Source: Proteiniborus sp. MB09-C3 (lineage in GTDB: Bacteria > Bacillota > Clostridia > Tissierellales > Proteiniboraceae). From it: 64,000 nucleotides of DNA. The notes under the pieces are model-generated. The model made no database searches. It worked only from the letters and a program-made list of their open reading frames with translations, and was not told where the DNA came from. The stretch spans positions 1,612,001-1,676,000 of the forward strand of contig NZ_CP127161.1 in NCBI RefSeq assembly GCF_030263895.1. The letters run 5' to 3'. Within the stretch, counting starts at the first letter, position 1; the number at the start of each line of letters is the position of its first letter. Made by a program: the position numbers and the translations under genes. Below are positions 36,449 through 45,224 of the stretch, piece after piece.

Positions 36449-37360
36449 ATGTTAAAAGAAGAAATAGTAAGAAGACTCACTAATAATGACTCTTTGTTTA
36501 ATAAAATGCATATCATCAGGCAAAAATTTGACATAATACCTGAGCAAAATGAACACATTGGGACGTGTATTAAATATCTCGATATATCAGAGATGCGAAA
36601 AGAGTTTATTAATGATCTGGTGGATACAATAGTCGACTGGGTATATTCTTCGGAAAAATATGAACAACTAGTAAAGGTATTTGTGGATAAAGGGAAATCA
36701 ACTGCATCTGCTAACTCAGAGATAATAAGAAAAGCGCATCAAAAGTTCCGTAAAGGAACTGAAAAGGACTTGTTAATACAAGGCCAATTTGGAGAACTGT
36801 TGTTATTTAACTTCATCCAGAAGCATTTTGAAGCTGTTCCTCTCTTAAGAAAAATGAAGATTACTACATCGTCAAAACACGAAAGATTTGGTGCTGATGC
36901 AATTCATTATAAAATTGATAACGACAAAAACATTATTATCTTAGGTGAAGCAAAAACATATACAAGTGATTATAAATTTAATGAGGCATTCCAGGTGGCA
37001 TTAGATAGCATATTGGATACTTATCAAAAACATAGAGAAGAATTGAATTTATATATTCATGAGGACTTTCTAGATAGTGAAATGAATGAGGTTGCAGAGT
37101 CATATTTAGAAGGAACAATGGAAAATGTAGAAATTCATTTGGTTAGCATCATAACATATAATGAGACTAAGAAAATTAATATAACCTCGCAAGATATGAT
37201 ACACGAGCAAATAGAAACAATTATTAAAGAGAGATTCAAGAAATTTGATAACGATAAAATTGATGTGAAGTCAAATCCAATCTTGAGTCGAATAACGTAT
37301 ATAGTATTTCCTGTTTGGGAGCTGGAGCAGTTAGCAAGAATACTCCAAGATTACTTGTAA
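36449..37360 (+). CDS. hamA: Hachiman defence nuclease HamA
   Basis: A 303-residue protein of the DUF1837/HamA type. The C-terminal domain has QGQFGELLLFNFI, then GADAIHY (about residue 149) and ILGEAKTY (about 165), which form the PD-(D/E)XK-like D...E-x-K nuclease site. Hachiman protects against phages; HamA is the nuclease held by and released from the helicase HamB when it meets damaged or unusual DNA. AAGGAG precedes ATG 36449. The helicase gene follows after only a few bases. Confidence 0.85.
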   Translation: MLKEEIVRRLTNNDSLFNKMHIIRQKFDIIPEQNEHIGTCIKYLDISEMRKEFINDLVDTIVDWVYSSEKYEQLVKVFVDKGKSTASANSEIIRKAHQKFRKGTEKDLLIQGQFGELLLFNFIQKHFEAVPLLRKMKITTSSKHERFGADAIHYKIDNDKNIIILGEAKTYTSDYKFNEAFQVALDSILDTYQKHREELNLYIHEDFLDSEMNEVAESYLEGTMENVEIHLVSIITYNETKKINITSQDMIHEQIETIIKERFKKFDNDKIDVKSNPILSRITYIVFPVWELEQLARILQDYL

Positions 37361-37378
37361 ACTTTGGGAGAGATAAAG

Positions 37379-39928
37379 ATGGATGAGTTGATACAATCGG
37401 TTTTAGATAAATGGCTTGAAATAGAATACTATCATGTGGCTAATAAAGCTGGATTTATTAATGAAAAAAGAGTCATAAAAGGAAGTTATAAGCTAATTCT
37501 GGATACTATAAGGTGTTTAGATTATTTAACGACTGTTAAAAATGATTACCCTTCCAATTATGTTATAACGGTAATTGCCTTAATGTGGGAACATGTTGAT
37601 CGAAATGAGTATGATATACGAAATTTTGTTCTTAAGATACTAACTCGTATAGGGTATCCAACATCTGCAATTATTATTGATGATGAATTTGATATTAGTG
37701 AAGGCAAATTTTTCAGACCAAATAGTATAATTGATATGTTGACATTAACACTGCAACATCAAAAAAATGAAATTACTATAATGGAACATGTTTTTTTACT
37801 TACTGACTTTCAAATAGAGATTTGGAAGGGATTAAATGAGGAAAAGTTGATTGGAATCTCAGCGCCAACCTCTGCAGGTAAATCATTTGTAATTCTGTTA
37901 AACACTATTTCAAAAATTATCTCAGAAAATATTGATGTAGTCTATATTATTCCGACCCTTAGTTTACTTAACCAAGTAACAGAAGATTATAACAAGATGT
38001 TAAAAAAATTGGGCGTAAAAAACTACAAAATTGTGAATAGTTTCAATCCAAATGTAAGTAATGATTACAAGACCATATATGTACTTACTCAAGAGAAAGC
38101 ATTGGCGGCTTTTTCTAATGAAAAAACCGCATTTTCAAAAAAAATGATATTGGTGGCTGATGAAATACAAAATATAGAAAGAATACAAGTGGATTCCGAT
38201 TTGCGTTCTAAAATACTGTATGATACATTGATCGAATTTCGAAACAAGAAAAATGTTGAACAAATAATAATTTCTGGACCGAGAATAGAGGAAATTGATA
38301 CATTAGGGCATAGATTATTTGGGAAAAAGGCTCATGATATAACAACGACAATAAGCCCTGTTTTAAATTTAACATATAGTATAAAGAAGGTCGATGAACG
38401 CTTCTATTTTAAACAGTATTGCGCTATTAAAGATACTTCCTACTCGCGACTTATAAATAATCCAAGTCAAATCGCTGGATATGGTAATAAACAATATTCA
38501 AGTGAGTACATGGACTACCTATTTGCTTTTATCCAAAAAATTGGTTTACAAGATCAAAACATTATTTTTGCACCGACATCAAAGAAAGCAAAAGAAATTG
38601 CATGTTTTCTTTCAGATAAGTCGAGTGATAAATCAAAGGATTTAAATGATCTCATAGAATATTATAGAGATAGTATAAATGAGAATTACGCAATGTGCAT
38701 AACTCTTGAAAAGGGAATTGCATATCATCATGGGAAACTTCCTATGCATGTAAGGAGAACGATAGAAAAGGCTATTTCGGACAAGCTAATACAAAATGTT
38801 GTATGTACAACTACGCTGATGCAAGGCGTTAATATGCCTGCACAAAATGTAATAATTAGAAATCCGCATTTATATACAAGAAAGAAAGCTGGATCTACGG
38901 AATTATCTTCATATGAAATGGCTAATTTACGAGGACGAGCTGGAAGATTATTAAAAGACTTCATTGGACGTACTTATGTATTAGATGAAAGTGGCTTTGA
39001 AGGTTTAGATGAATACAATCAGTTTGATTTGTTTGAGGATACAAGTGTTGAATTGCCTGTTGGATATGGGGATAAATATGAAGAATATAAAAATGAAGTG
39101 AATGAAGTTCTGAGTAAGAACGAAAGTGTAAATGCCGGCATGAATAAATATGGTTATTTAGTTTCTTATATTAGACAAACTGTACTTCGTTATGGTAAAA
39201 ATGCAATAACTAGAATGAATGAAGTAGGGATAAGTCTTACAAAGGAACAAGTTGCTGCAATCATTAATAAAATGAGCAGTATAAGTGTCCCTAAAGAAAT
39301 ATGTTTAAAGAACAGGTATTGGGATCCAATTGTGCTTGATAATATCTACACAGAGTTTAAATCAAAAAAGTTGCCAATTACACCTGTTGAAAGAGGAGCT
39401 AAAACTCGACTAAACGAAATGCTAAAATTTCTTCGTGATAACCATTCGACAACTCACATGTATAACAGATATGTACCAGAGGTGTATAGAGAAGGGATAG
39501 GTAGATCGATATTATGTAGCACATGTATGGATTGGTCATGTGAGAAACCTTTATCAGAAATTTTATCAGGTGAGAGATATTCTGGAGAGAATGCAACTGA
39601 AAATATAGATAATATGATTGATACATTGCAAAAAGTTGTTTCGTTCAACATCCCCCTCTTGTTAAAACCTATATTTGATATATTCGGGAATGAAAGTATT
39701 TTCCTTTTGTGCATGCAAGCTGGTGCTTATAAGGCGTTTACGAGAAGGATGATAGAAATGGGAGTACCTAGAGAAACTTCAATATATCTGGCGGAAAAGC
39801 TACTGAATAAATATACTCCAAATGTGAAAGCAGAAGATGACATTGAATCAATAATTAAGAACGTGATAAAGAAAAATTTTTCGTCTTTGCCATATTGGAT
39901 TCAAGTACAATTAGAATTTATGATTTAA
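37379..39928 (+). CDS. hamB: Hachiman defence helicase HamB
   Basis: Superfamily 2 helicase of about 849 residues (start at ATG 37379, GGGAGAG in front; the frame extends to a TTG at 37364). Motif I is APTSAGKSF (about residue 162), motif II DEIQ, and the C-terminal helicase domain shows TTTLMQGVNMPAQ and ANLRGRAGRL, as in Ski2/Hel308-like proteins. The C-terminal 250 residues are helical. Order and spacing with hamA fit a Hachiman operon. Confidence 0.88.
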   Translation: MDELIQSVLDKWLEIEYYHVANKAGFINEKRVIKGSYKLILDTIRCLDYLTTVKNDYPSNYVITVIALMWEHVDRNEYDIRNFVLKILTRIGYPTSAIIIDDEFDISEGKFFRPNSIIDMLTLTLQHQKNEITIMEHVFLLTDFQIEIWKGLNEEKLIGISAPTSAGKSFVILLNTISKIISENIDVVYIIPTLSLLNQVTEDYNKMLKKLGVKNYKIVNSFNPNVSNDYKTIYVLTQEKALAAFSNEKTAFSKKMILVADEIQNIERIQVDSDLRSKILYDTLIEFRNKKNVEQIIISGPRIEEIDTLGHRLFGKKAHDITTTISPVLNLTYSIKKVDERFYFKQYCAIKDTSYSRLINNPSQIAGYGNKQYSSEYMDYLFAFIQKIGLQDQNIIFAPTSKKAKEIACFLSDKSSDKSKDLNDLIEYYRDSINENYAMCITLEKGIAYHHGKLPMHVRRTIEKAISDKLIQNVVCTTTLMQGVNMPAQNVIIRNPHLYTRKKAGSTELSSYEMANLRGRAGRLLKDFIGRTYVLDESGFEGLDEYNQFDLFEDTSVELPVGYGDKYEEYKNEVNEVLSKNESVNAGMNKYGYLVSYIRQTVLRYGKNAITRMNEVGISLTKEQVAAIINKMSSISVPKEICLKNRYWDPIVLDNIYTEFKSKKLPITPVERGAKTRLNEMLKFLRDNHSTTHMYNRYVPEVYREGIGRSILCSTCMDWSCEKPLSEILSGERYSGENATENIDNMIDTLQKVVSFNIPLLLKPIFDIFGNESIFLLCMQAGAYKAFTRRMIEMGVPRETSIYLAEKLLNKYTPNVKAEDDIESIIKNVIKKNFSSLPYWIQVQLEFMI

Positions 39929-40038
39929 ACTAGACTGTAAAGTATTATGTTGGAAAGATTCAATGCCATAATCGACAAATGTTGGTTTTCAAAACACGGT
40001 ATTTGATTATAAGGGAACAATAAGTAGGGGGAATTCTT

Positions 40039-41160
40039 ATGGATGTAGACGAATATAGGAACATGATTAACTTGTTATCAGGCATACCACTTCTAAATGG
40101 AAAGTATTGCTTCTATTATGATGAAACTGGTAACGTTCGAAAATTTAGATTAACTGAGAATGGAGTTAATGCTGAAGAAGGCATTGATAATGACTTCGTA
40201 CTTGGAGGAGTTTTATACAAGGGTGATGATCCTCCGTGTGATTTAGACTTATTATATGACGAGTTAAAAATTAATGTGGCGGAAATCAAGTTTAAGACTT
40301 TAGCTGGTAGGGGATCTGATTTCTGGGCAGCAATAGGAAAGAAGCCAATTCATCAATTTCTTACATGGCTAGAAAACAGTGGACTCTATGTCCATTACGC
40401 GACTATAAATAATATTTATTATTCCATAGTAGACATGGTAGACTCACTATTTGTTACCCAGCCACAGTTCGACTTTGGACCAGAGTGGGTACATAGTTTG
40501 AAGGCAAGCTGGCATAGATTTGTCGTAGCTCATCTAGATGAAATTCTAACTATATTTCACAGGTACGATTATCCAAGCTTAGCGAAAGATGAAATTAAAG
40601 ATTTTTGCTTTGAACTTAGTGATTTCATTCAGAACTACGATGTAGACGATTTCTATTTGGAAAATTTCAGGCAGTTGCTGAAAACTAATGGCAGAAGAGG
40701 GGAACTGTTTTTCATTGAAGATAATAAGCCAGGTTTACTTGTTGAGGAATACTCAAGTTTAAGAACTGGTCGATGCGCATTATATAAAGATGCTATGCAT
40801 TATTTTGATGAAGAAGCAGAGGCTGAATCGGCATTAGAGTTTATGCCGTTCACTATGAATGGTGGGAAACTAAATAATTATCAATTCATTGATTCCAAGA
40901 CAGAACGATTAATCCAGATTTCTGATGTTTGGGTAGGTCTGCTAGGAAAGCTGTTTTTTACGCTAGATGAATCAACACCTAGCATGATTATGAGTAAAAT
41001 GAAATTGCTTAATACAGAACAGAAAGATTGTATCCGGATAATTAATTCATTAATTGACAGAGCTGAAAGCCTTCACATAGCATTAATTCAGAATGTTAAT
41101 AGCATTGAGATGGTACAACATAGAGGATCACTATTAGCGTTGATGGGTGAGTTGGTGTGA
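40039..41160 (+). CDS. DUF3800-like protein
   Basis: A 373-residue protein with ribosome site AGTAGGGGG before ATG 40039. Near the N-terminus CFYYDETGN (about residue 23-31) and near the C-terminus IQISDVWVGLLGK (about 290) match the two acidic ends of the DUF3800 fold, which is related to RNase H. DUF3800 proteins are frequent in defence islands, and some are toxin-like nucleases. It is longer than the typical 250 residues owing to a central helical insert. Paired with the next gene 53 bases on. Confidence 0.72.
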   Translation: MDVDEYRNMINLLSGIPLLNGKYCFYYDETGNVRKFRLTENGVNAEEGIDNDFVLGGVLYKGDDPPCDLDLLYDELKINVAEIKFKTLAGRGSDFWAAIGKKPIHQFLTWLENSGLYVHYATINNIYYSIVDMVDSLFVTQPQFDFGPEWVHSLKASWHRFVVAHLDEILTIFHRYDYPSLAKDEIKDFCFELSDFIQNYDVDDFYLENFRQLLKTNGRRGELFFIEDNKPGLLVEEYSSLRTGRCALYKDAMHYFDEEAEAESALEFMPFTMNGGKLNNYQFIDSKTERLIQISDVWVGLLGKLFFTLDESTPSMIMSKMKLLNTEQKDCIRIINSLIDRAESLHIALIQNVNSIEMVQHRGSLLALMGELV

Positions 41161-41213
41161 CCAGTCCATGTTGAAGCAATAGCGGGAAATGGTAGTAAAT
41201 TGGAGGGGTGTAA

Positions 41214-42326
41214 TTGAAAAAGGAATATATGTTATCCGATGCGAAGTTCATCTATTCTAAGAATGAGTTAGGGTATCAGGAAGTTTTGGATGATTTTAAA
41301 AACGCTGAAGAAATTCTTATTGTTACTTACAATATTTCTGAAAAACAGTTACTTCTCATTAAAAAACTGGCTGATGCACCTTCAGAAACAAAGATAAGTA
41401 TATTTACAAATATTCCTTCGCGTTGGGATATATATTATAAAGATACTTATAGAAATGCTGCAAGAAAGAAAATAGATATTTATTTAACTAAGCTGAAACC
41501 AGATAGCATTGGAGAGAAAGTTAGTGTTTTCTTTAACTTTGACAATCATGGTAAAATAGTAATGACAAATAATGTGGTATATGTAGGTTCTGCAAATTAT
41601 TCTGAGGAAAGCAAGAATAACAGTGAATTTGGAATTATTAGTCGAGACCCAGATTATATTACATTCTTGAAAGAAGAGATAACGAAAGAACTAGAGAAGG
41701 CATCAACACCATATTTTGAATATGATTACCTTCCGTTGCTACTGGAAGTTAAAATGCATTTATCAAATTTATTCGCTCTTAAAGTAGAATTATTTGATCA
41801 GGTTTACTCTTATTACGACGATTTAGACGGAAAAGGGTATTTCTTTAATGACACAGAAGAAAGATTAAGCCAAATAACAATTGATAATATTATTGTAGAG
41901 TTAGATAAATGCTCAAGACTCTTTAACACCATTTATGATGTAGCTGACCAATTAACTGATGATAGTATCCTAGATGAATTAAATGAATACTATGAAAATC
42001 TGGAATCTTTTGAGAATCAATTTGAGGATGTATCTGGTAATGAAGGAGTATATGAATTAGCTTGTTTTGATTCGTCAGAAAGGGCTAATCAGATAATTCA
42101 AGATGAGTATAGCGCAGAAGCATATGATGAATATTTAGAGGGTTATGTTCAAAAGGCAATGGATAGTGTTTATGAAGAATTTCAAGATTTATGTCAAGAA
42201 GCAAAAGCCGAATTAGATAACATGCTTAAGATAATTGATGACTATTTAGATTTATCTAAAAAAGCATTAGACGAATTCGAAGAGTTAGAGTTTAGAAAAA
42301 CAAATGACAATATCGACAACACTTAA
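41214..42326 (+). CDS. Phospholipase D-like protein with coiled-coil tail
   Basis: A 370-residue protein with TTG start at 41214 behind GGAGGGG. Residues about 110-135 (NHGKIVM ... GSANYSEES ... SEFG) form one HxK-type PLD active site; with a single copy per chain it probably acts as a dimer, as in nuclease-type PLD enzymes. The C-terminal half is acidic and helical, likely coiled coil. Likely target is nucleic acid rather than lipid, given the defence-island context; inference. A terminator follows directly, so this and the DUF3800 gene end a unit. Confidence 0.78.
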   Translation: MKKEYMLSDAKFIYSKNELGYQEVLDDFKNAEEILIVTYNISEKQLLLIKKLADAPSETKISIFTNIPSRWDIYYKDTYRNAARKKIDIYLTKLKPDSIGEKVSVFFNFDNHGKIVMTNNVVYVGSANYSEESKNNSEFGIISRDPDYITFLKEEITKELEKASTPYFEYDYLPLLLEVKMHLSNLFALKVELFDQVYSYYDDLDGKGYFFNDTEERLSQITIDNIIVELDKCSRLFNTIYDVADQLTDDSILDELNEYYENLESFENQFEDVSGNEGVYELACFDSSERANQIIQDEYSAEAYDEYLEGYVQKAMDSVYEEFQDLCQEAKAELDNMLKIIDDYLDLSKKALDEFEELEFRKTNDNIDNT

Positions 42327-42333
42327 TATAAAA

Positions 42334-42365
42334 AAGGTTGCCTGATCTCATGGTTCAGGCAACCT
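42334..42365 (+). terminator. Terminator after PLD-like gene
   Basis: AAGGTTGCCTGA (42334-42345) pairs with TCAGGCAACCTT (42354-42365), a perfect 12-bp stem with an A run before it. It could act in both directions. Confidence 0.82.
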
Positions 42366-42582
42366 TCAAAATCATGGAAAAACTTTTTATCATTTCAATT
42401 GAATAATTGTTCTGAGTAAAGCTCTCAAACCACAGCAAGTTTGAAAGTTTTATTGTGCACAATTTTTACTAACTGGTAAAGTTGTAGCAGCACTATGGTA
42501 TGCCGAATAAATTTGATGTTCTTTTAATCCTAAAAGAGTGGCGTCGGGTTTTCAAAAAAATCGGATTGTAGTTATACGTATT

Positions 42583-42684
42583 CGAGAAATATACCTTTCC
42601 GCCAAGGGGGTGCCAGATGCTTACGACATCATTATTGTACTCTCAAGGCATGTGGAGACCATTTGCTTGATGTCTAAGAAATAA
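42583..42684 (+). pseudogene. Remnant ending like the 3' end of rlmD/rumA
   Basis: An open stretch of 33 codons ends in SRHVETICLMSKK and a stop. The tail HVETVVLLSKK is the usual C-terminus of 23S rRNA uracil methyltransferases of the RlmD/RumA group, whose gene 3' end is a known landing site for integrative elements. Only the last dozen codons (from CATGTGGAGAC at 42649) resemble that family, which is what an attachment-site remnant would leave. Confidence 0.45.
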
Positions 42685-42750
42685 AGCTCTGGAAGCATTG
42701 AAAATACTGGGGTTCATAAAATGATATTAAATCTGTCTACTCGACCTAAG

Positions 42751-42792
42751 CCCTCGATATGTGTACGTGGAAACATATCGAGGGTATATTTT
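42751..42792 (+). terminator. Hairpin with T run
   Basis: CCCTCGATATGT (42751-42762) and ACATATCGAGGG (42773-42784) form a perfect 12-bp stem with a 10-base loop, followed by TATATTTTT. No intact gene lies upstream, so it probably terminated a lost one. Confidence 0.75.
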
Positions 42793-43001
42793 TGTGGTAA
42801 AAATGAGTCTAAAATTAGGAAGGGTTGAGTGGACAGAATAGATAAATTAGTAGGGTTGAGGAGACAGGATGGATGTAATAGTAAGCGAATGAAATAAAAT
42901 AAGTTTTATTATGAAATATTAGAAGACTAAGAATATGTATTTTGAAAATAAAAGTCATCACACGTAAAAACATTTTAGAAAACACAGTGTTATTTTTAAG
43001 A

Positions 43002-43058
43002 TAGTACAAAAAAGGTGTTGACAAGAGATGGATGTTTATATAAAATATAATTGTACTA
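43002..43058 (+). promoter_or_regulatory. Promoter of type I R-M operon with flanking inverted repeat
   Basis: TTGACA (43018-43023) is 17 bases from TAAAAT (43041-43046). TAGTACA (43002-43008) and TGTACTA (43052-43058) flank it as an inverted repeat, possible operator halves on both sides of the promoter. Confidence 0.6.
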
Positions 43059-43081
43059 ATTAAAAAATAACAGCATAGGAG

Positions 43082-43693
43082 GTGTGGTTTATTAAAATTG
43101 TAAAACTAGGAGATATATCGAGTATTACAACAGGTCAAGTAATTAAAAGAAAAGAAGCTCGACCAGGTGATGTGGATGCAATTCAATATCGTATTCTTAC
43201 TTTAAAGAGCTTTGATGAAGACGGTTTTCTAGTGAAAGAAGAAATTGATTCCTTTAAAGCAAGTGAAGAAATTGAAAGTAAATATATTACTTCAAAAGGT
43301 GATATTGTTGTTCGACTCAGTATGCCTTTTACATCAATTACAATAGATGAAGAAAGTGAAGGGATATTGATACCATCTCTTTTCGTAGCAATAAGAGTTA
43401 ATTGTAATGATATTTTACCATCTTATTTAAGCTTGTATCTCAATAGCAATAAAATGAAGAAGCAATATATTAAAGAAGCAAGAGGTTCAGCAATTCAAAT
43501 ACTTAAAACATCTGCTTTCAAGGAATTTGAGATTATGATACCGGATATGAGTATACAGGAACAAGCTGTGACTCTTAATGAATTGCTGATGAGAGAAAAA
43601 AGATTACTTCAATTATTAATTAAAGAAAACAATAAAAGAAATCAAATCATATTTGATAATATGATTACTGGAGGTTTAAATCATGGAGATTAA
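43082..43693 (+). CDS. hsdS: Half-size type I specificity (S) protein
   Basis: About 200 residues with one target-recognition domain and one conserved helical region (ending KRNQIIFDNMITGGL), against two of each in a full S subunit. The frame opens at GTG 43082, but that codon overlaps AGGAGG (43077-43082), so true initiation may be at ATT 43091 (KIVKLGDISS). Half S proteins can dimerise to a symmetric specificity unit. It precedes hsdM, with 11 bases of overlap, in an operon that also carries a full-length S gene. Confidence 0.75.
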   Translation: MWFIKIVKLGDISSITTGQVIKRKEARPGDVDAIQYRILTLKSFDEDGFLVKEEIDSFKASEEIESKYITSKGDIVVRLSMPFTSITIDEESEGILIPSLFVAIRVNCNDILPSYLSLYLNSNKMKKQYIKEARGSAIQILKTSAFKEFEIMIPDMSIQEQAVTLNELLMREKRLLQLLIKENNKRNQIIFDNMITGGLNHGD

Positions 43694-45212
43694 AGTGCTA
43701 ACTCAGGAAGAAATAAATGGAACACTATGGAGAGCGTGTGATACATTTAGAGGTAAAATAGATTCAGCTATCTATAAGGACTACATTTTAGTTATGCTCT
43801 TTATAAAGTACGTTAGTGATATATATAAAGAACGTAGGCAAGAAATGATGGAAAAGTATAATAATGATGTAGAAATGGTTGAAAGACAAATGCGTTATGA
43901 GAGATTTGTTTTGAATGAAAGATCTACATTTGATTATATTTATGATAAAAGAAACCAGCCAAACATTGGTGAAATCATTAATATAGCCTTAGAGCAAGTG
44001 GAAGAAGAGAACAAGACAAAGTTAAGAGGTGTGTTTAAAAATATAGACTTTAATTCAGAAGCTGTTCTTGGTAGTACAAAAGAGCGAAATACAATGCTGA
44101 AAAATTTACTTGAGGACTTTAAAGACCTTGACCTTAGACCATCAAGGCTCAAAGGTGATGATATTATAGGAAACGCCTATGAATATTTGATAGGACATTT
44201 TGCTTCAGATGCTGGAAAAAAGGGTGGAGAGTTCTTTACCCCGGCTGAGGTTTCAGAGCTTTTAGCAAGATTAGTAAAGCCTCAAGAAAATGATAGAATC
44301 TATGACCCTACTTGTGGCTCTGGATCATTATTGATTAAAGCATTTAATAAAGTTCCTAATGGGAAAGCTCAAATCTATGGACAAGAAAGAAACGGTCAAA
44401 CGCATTCACTTTGTCGTATGAATATGTTCTTGCATAATATTGATGATGCGAAAATCGAATGGGGTGATACATTAGCTAATCCGAAGCATTTAGAAAACGA
44501 TAAGTTGATGAAATTTCAAGTTGTTGTAGCAAATCCTCCCTTCTCCCTTGATAAATGGGCGTCAGGCTTTGCAGGGGAGGGTAATGATAAGAATTTCAAT
44601 ATGGAAGCATCACTAGATCCATATAATCGCTTTTCTTGGGGAGTACCACCAAAATCAAAAGGAGATTATGCGTTCGTTCTTCATATGCTTCATTCATTAG
44701 CGGAAGGTGGAAGGATGGGTGTCGTATTGCCACATGGTGTATTATTTAGAGGAGCTAGTGAAGGAAAGATTAGGAAGAAAATTATCGATATGAATCTTTT
44801 AGATGCTGTGATTGGACTTCCTGCAAATCTATTCTACGGTACTGGTATTCCTGCATGTATCTTAGTGTTTAAGCAGAACAGGGATAGAAAAGATATTTTA
44901 TTTATAGATGCATCTGGTGATGAGTACTATGATAAAGGTAAAAATCAGAACAAACTACGCGAAGAAGATATTCAGCGTATTATTGACGCTTACGAAAAAT
45001 ATGAAAATATTGAAAAGTTTGCATATGTAGCATCAATAGATGAAGTAAAAGAGAACGATTATAACCTTAACATACCAAGGTATGTTGATACTTTTGAAGA
45101 AGAAGAATTAGTGGATATAGAAAAGGTTGCCAAGAGCATAGCAGACATCAAGGAAGAATTAGCTGAAGTGGAAGCACAGTTAGCTAAGTATCTTCACGAA
45201 CTTGGTTTTTAA
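43683..45212 (+). CDS. hsdM: Type I restriction-modification methylase subunit HsdM
   Basis: A 509-residue N6-adenine methyltransferase. The N-terminal helical HsdM domain is followed by KKGGEFFTPAEVSELL, the SAM-binding motif DPTCGSGSL (about residue 209) and the catalytic NPPF (about 284). Length is normal. It methylates the host recognition site together with S, and is needed for restriction with R. ATG 43683 overlaps the preceding S-like gene; the full S gene follows after 12 bases. Confidence 0.95.
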   Translation: MEIKVLTQEEINGTLWRACDTFRGKIDSAIYKDYILVMLFIKYVSDIYKERRQEMMEKYNNDVEMVERQMRYERFVLNERSTFDYIYDKRNQPNIGEIINIALEQVEEENKTKLRGVFKNIDFNSEAVLGSTKERNTMLKNLLEDFKDLDLRPSRLKGDDIIGNAYEYLIGHFASDAGKKGGEFFTPAEVSELLARLVKPQENDRIYDPTCGSGSLLIKAFNKVPNGKAQIYGQERNGQTHSLCRMNMFLHNIDDAKIEWGDTLANPKHLENDKLMKFQVVVANPPFSLDKWASGFAGEGNDKNFNMEASLDPYNRFSWGVPPKSKGDYAFVLHMLHSLAEGGRMGVVLPHGVLFRGASEGKIRKKIIDMNLLDAVIGLPANLFYGTGIPACILVFKQNRDRKDILFIDASGDEYYDKGKNQNKLREEDIQRIIDAYEKYENIEKFAYVASIDEVKENDYNLNIPRYVDTFEEEELVDIEKVAKSIADIKEELAEVEAQLAKYLHELGF

Positions 45213-45224
45213 GGGGGAAATAGC

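Larger units (their letters stand above)
42366..43017. other. Gene-free 650-base stretch with decayed gene pieces
   Basis: No intact gene is seen. Short in-frame pieces survive: a stretch ending VVAALWYAE before a stop (about 42478-42510), one reading KFDVLLILKEWRRVF (about 42511-42573), and the rlmD-like tail listed separately. A strong hairpin at 42751-42784 divides it. The rest is AT-rich. This looks like an old junction between elements. Confidence 0.5.

Noticed and set aside
40039-42326. Extra Hachiman genes
   Set aside because: Hachiman is known as a two-gene system, and a 110-base gap with a new ribosome site separates these genes from hamB.
42815-43024. Minus-strand ORF of 69 residues
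   Set aside because: AT-rich, biased composition typical of a chance frame, and it overlaps the type I R-M promoter.
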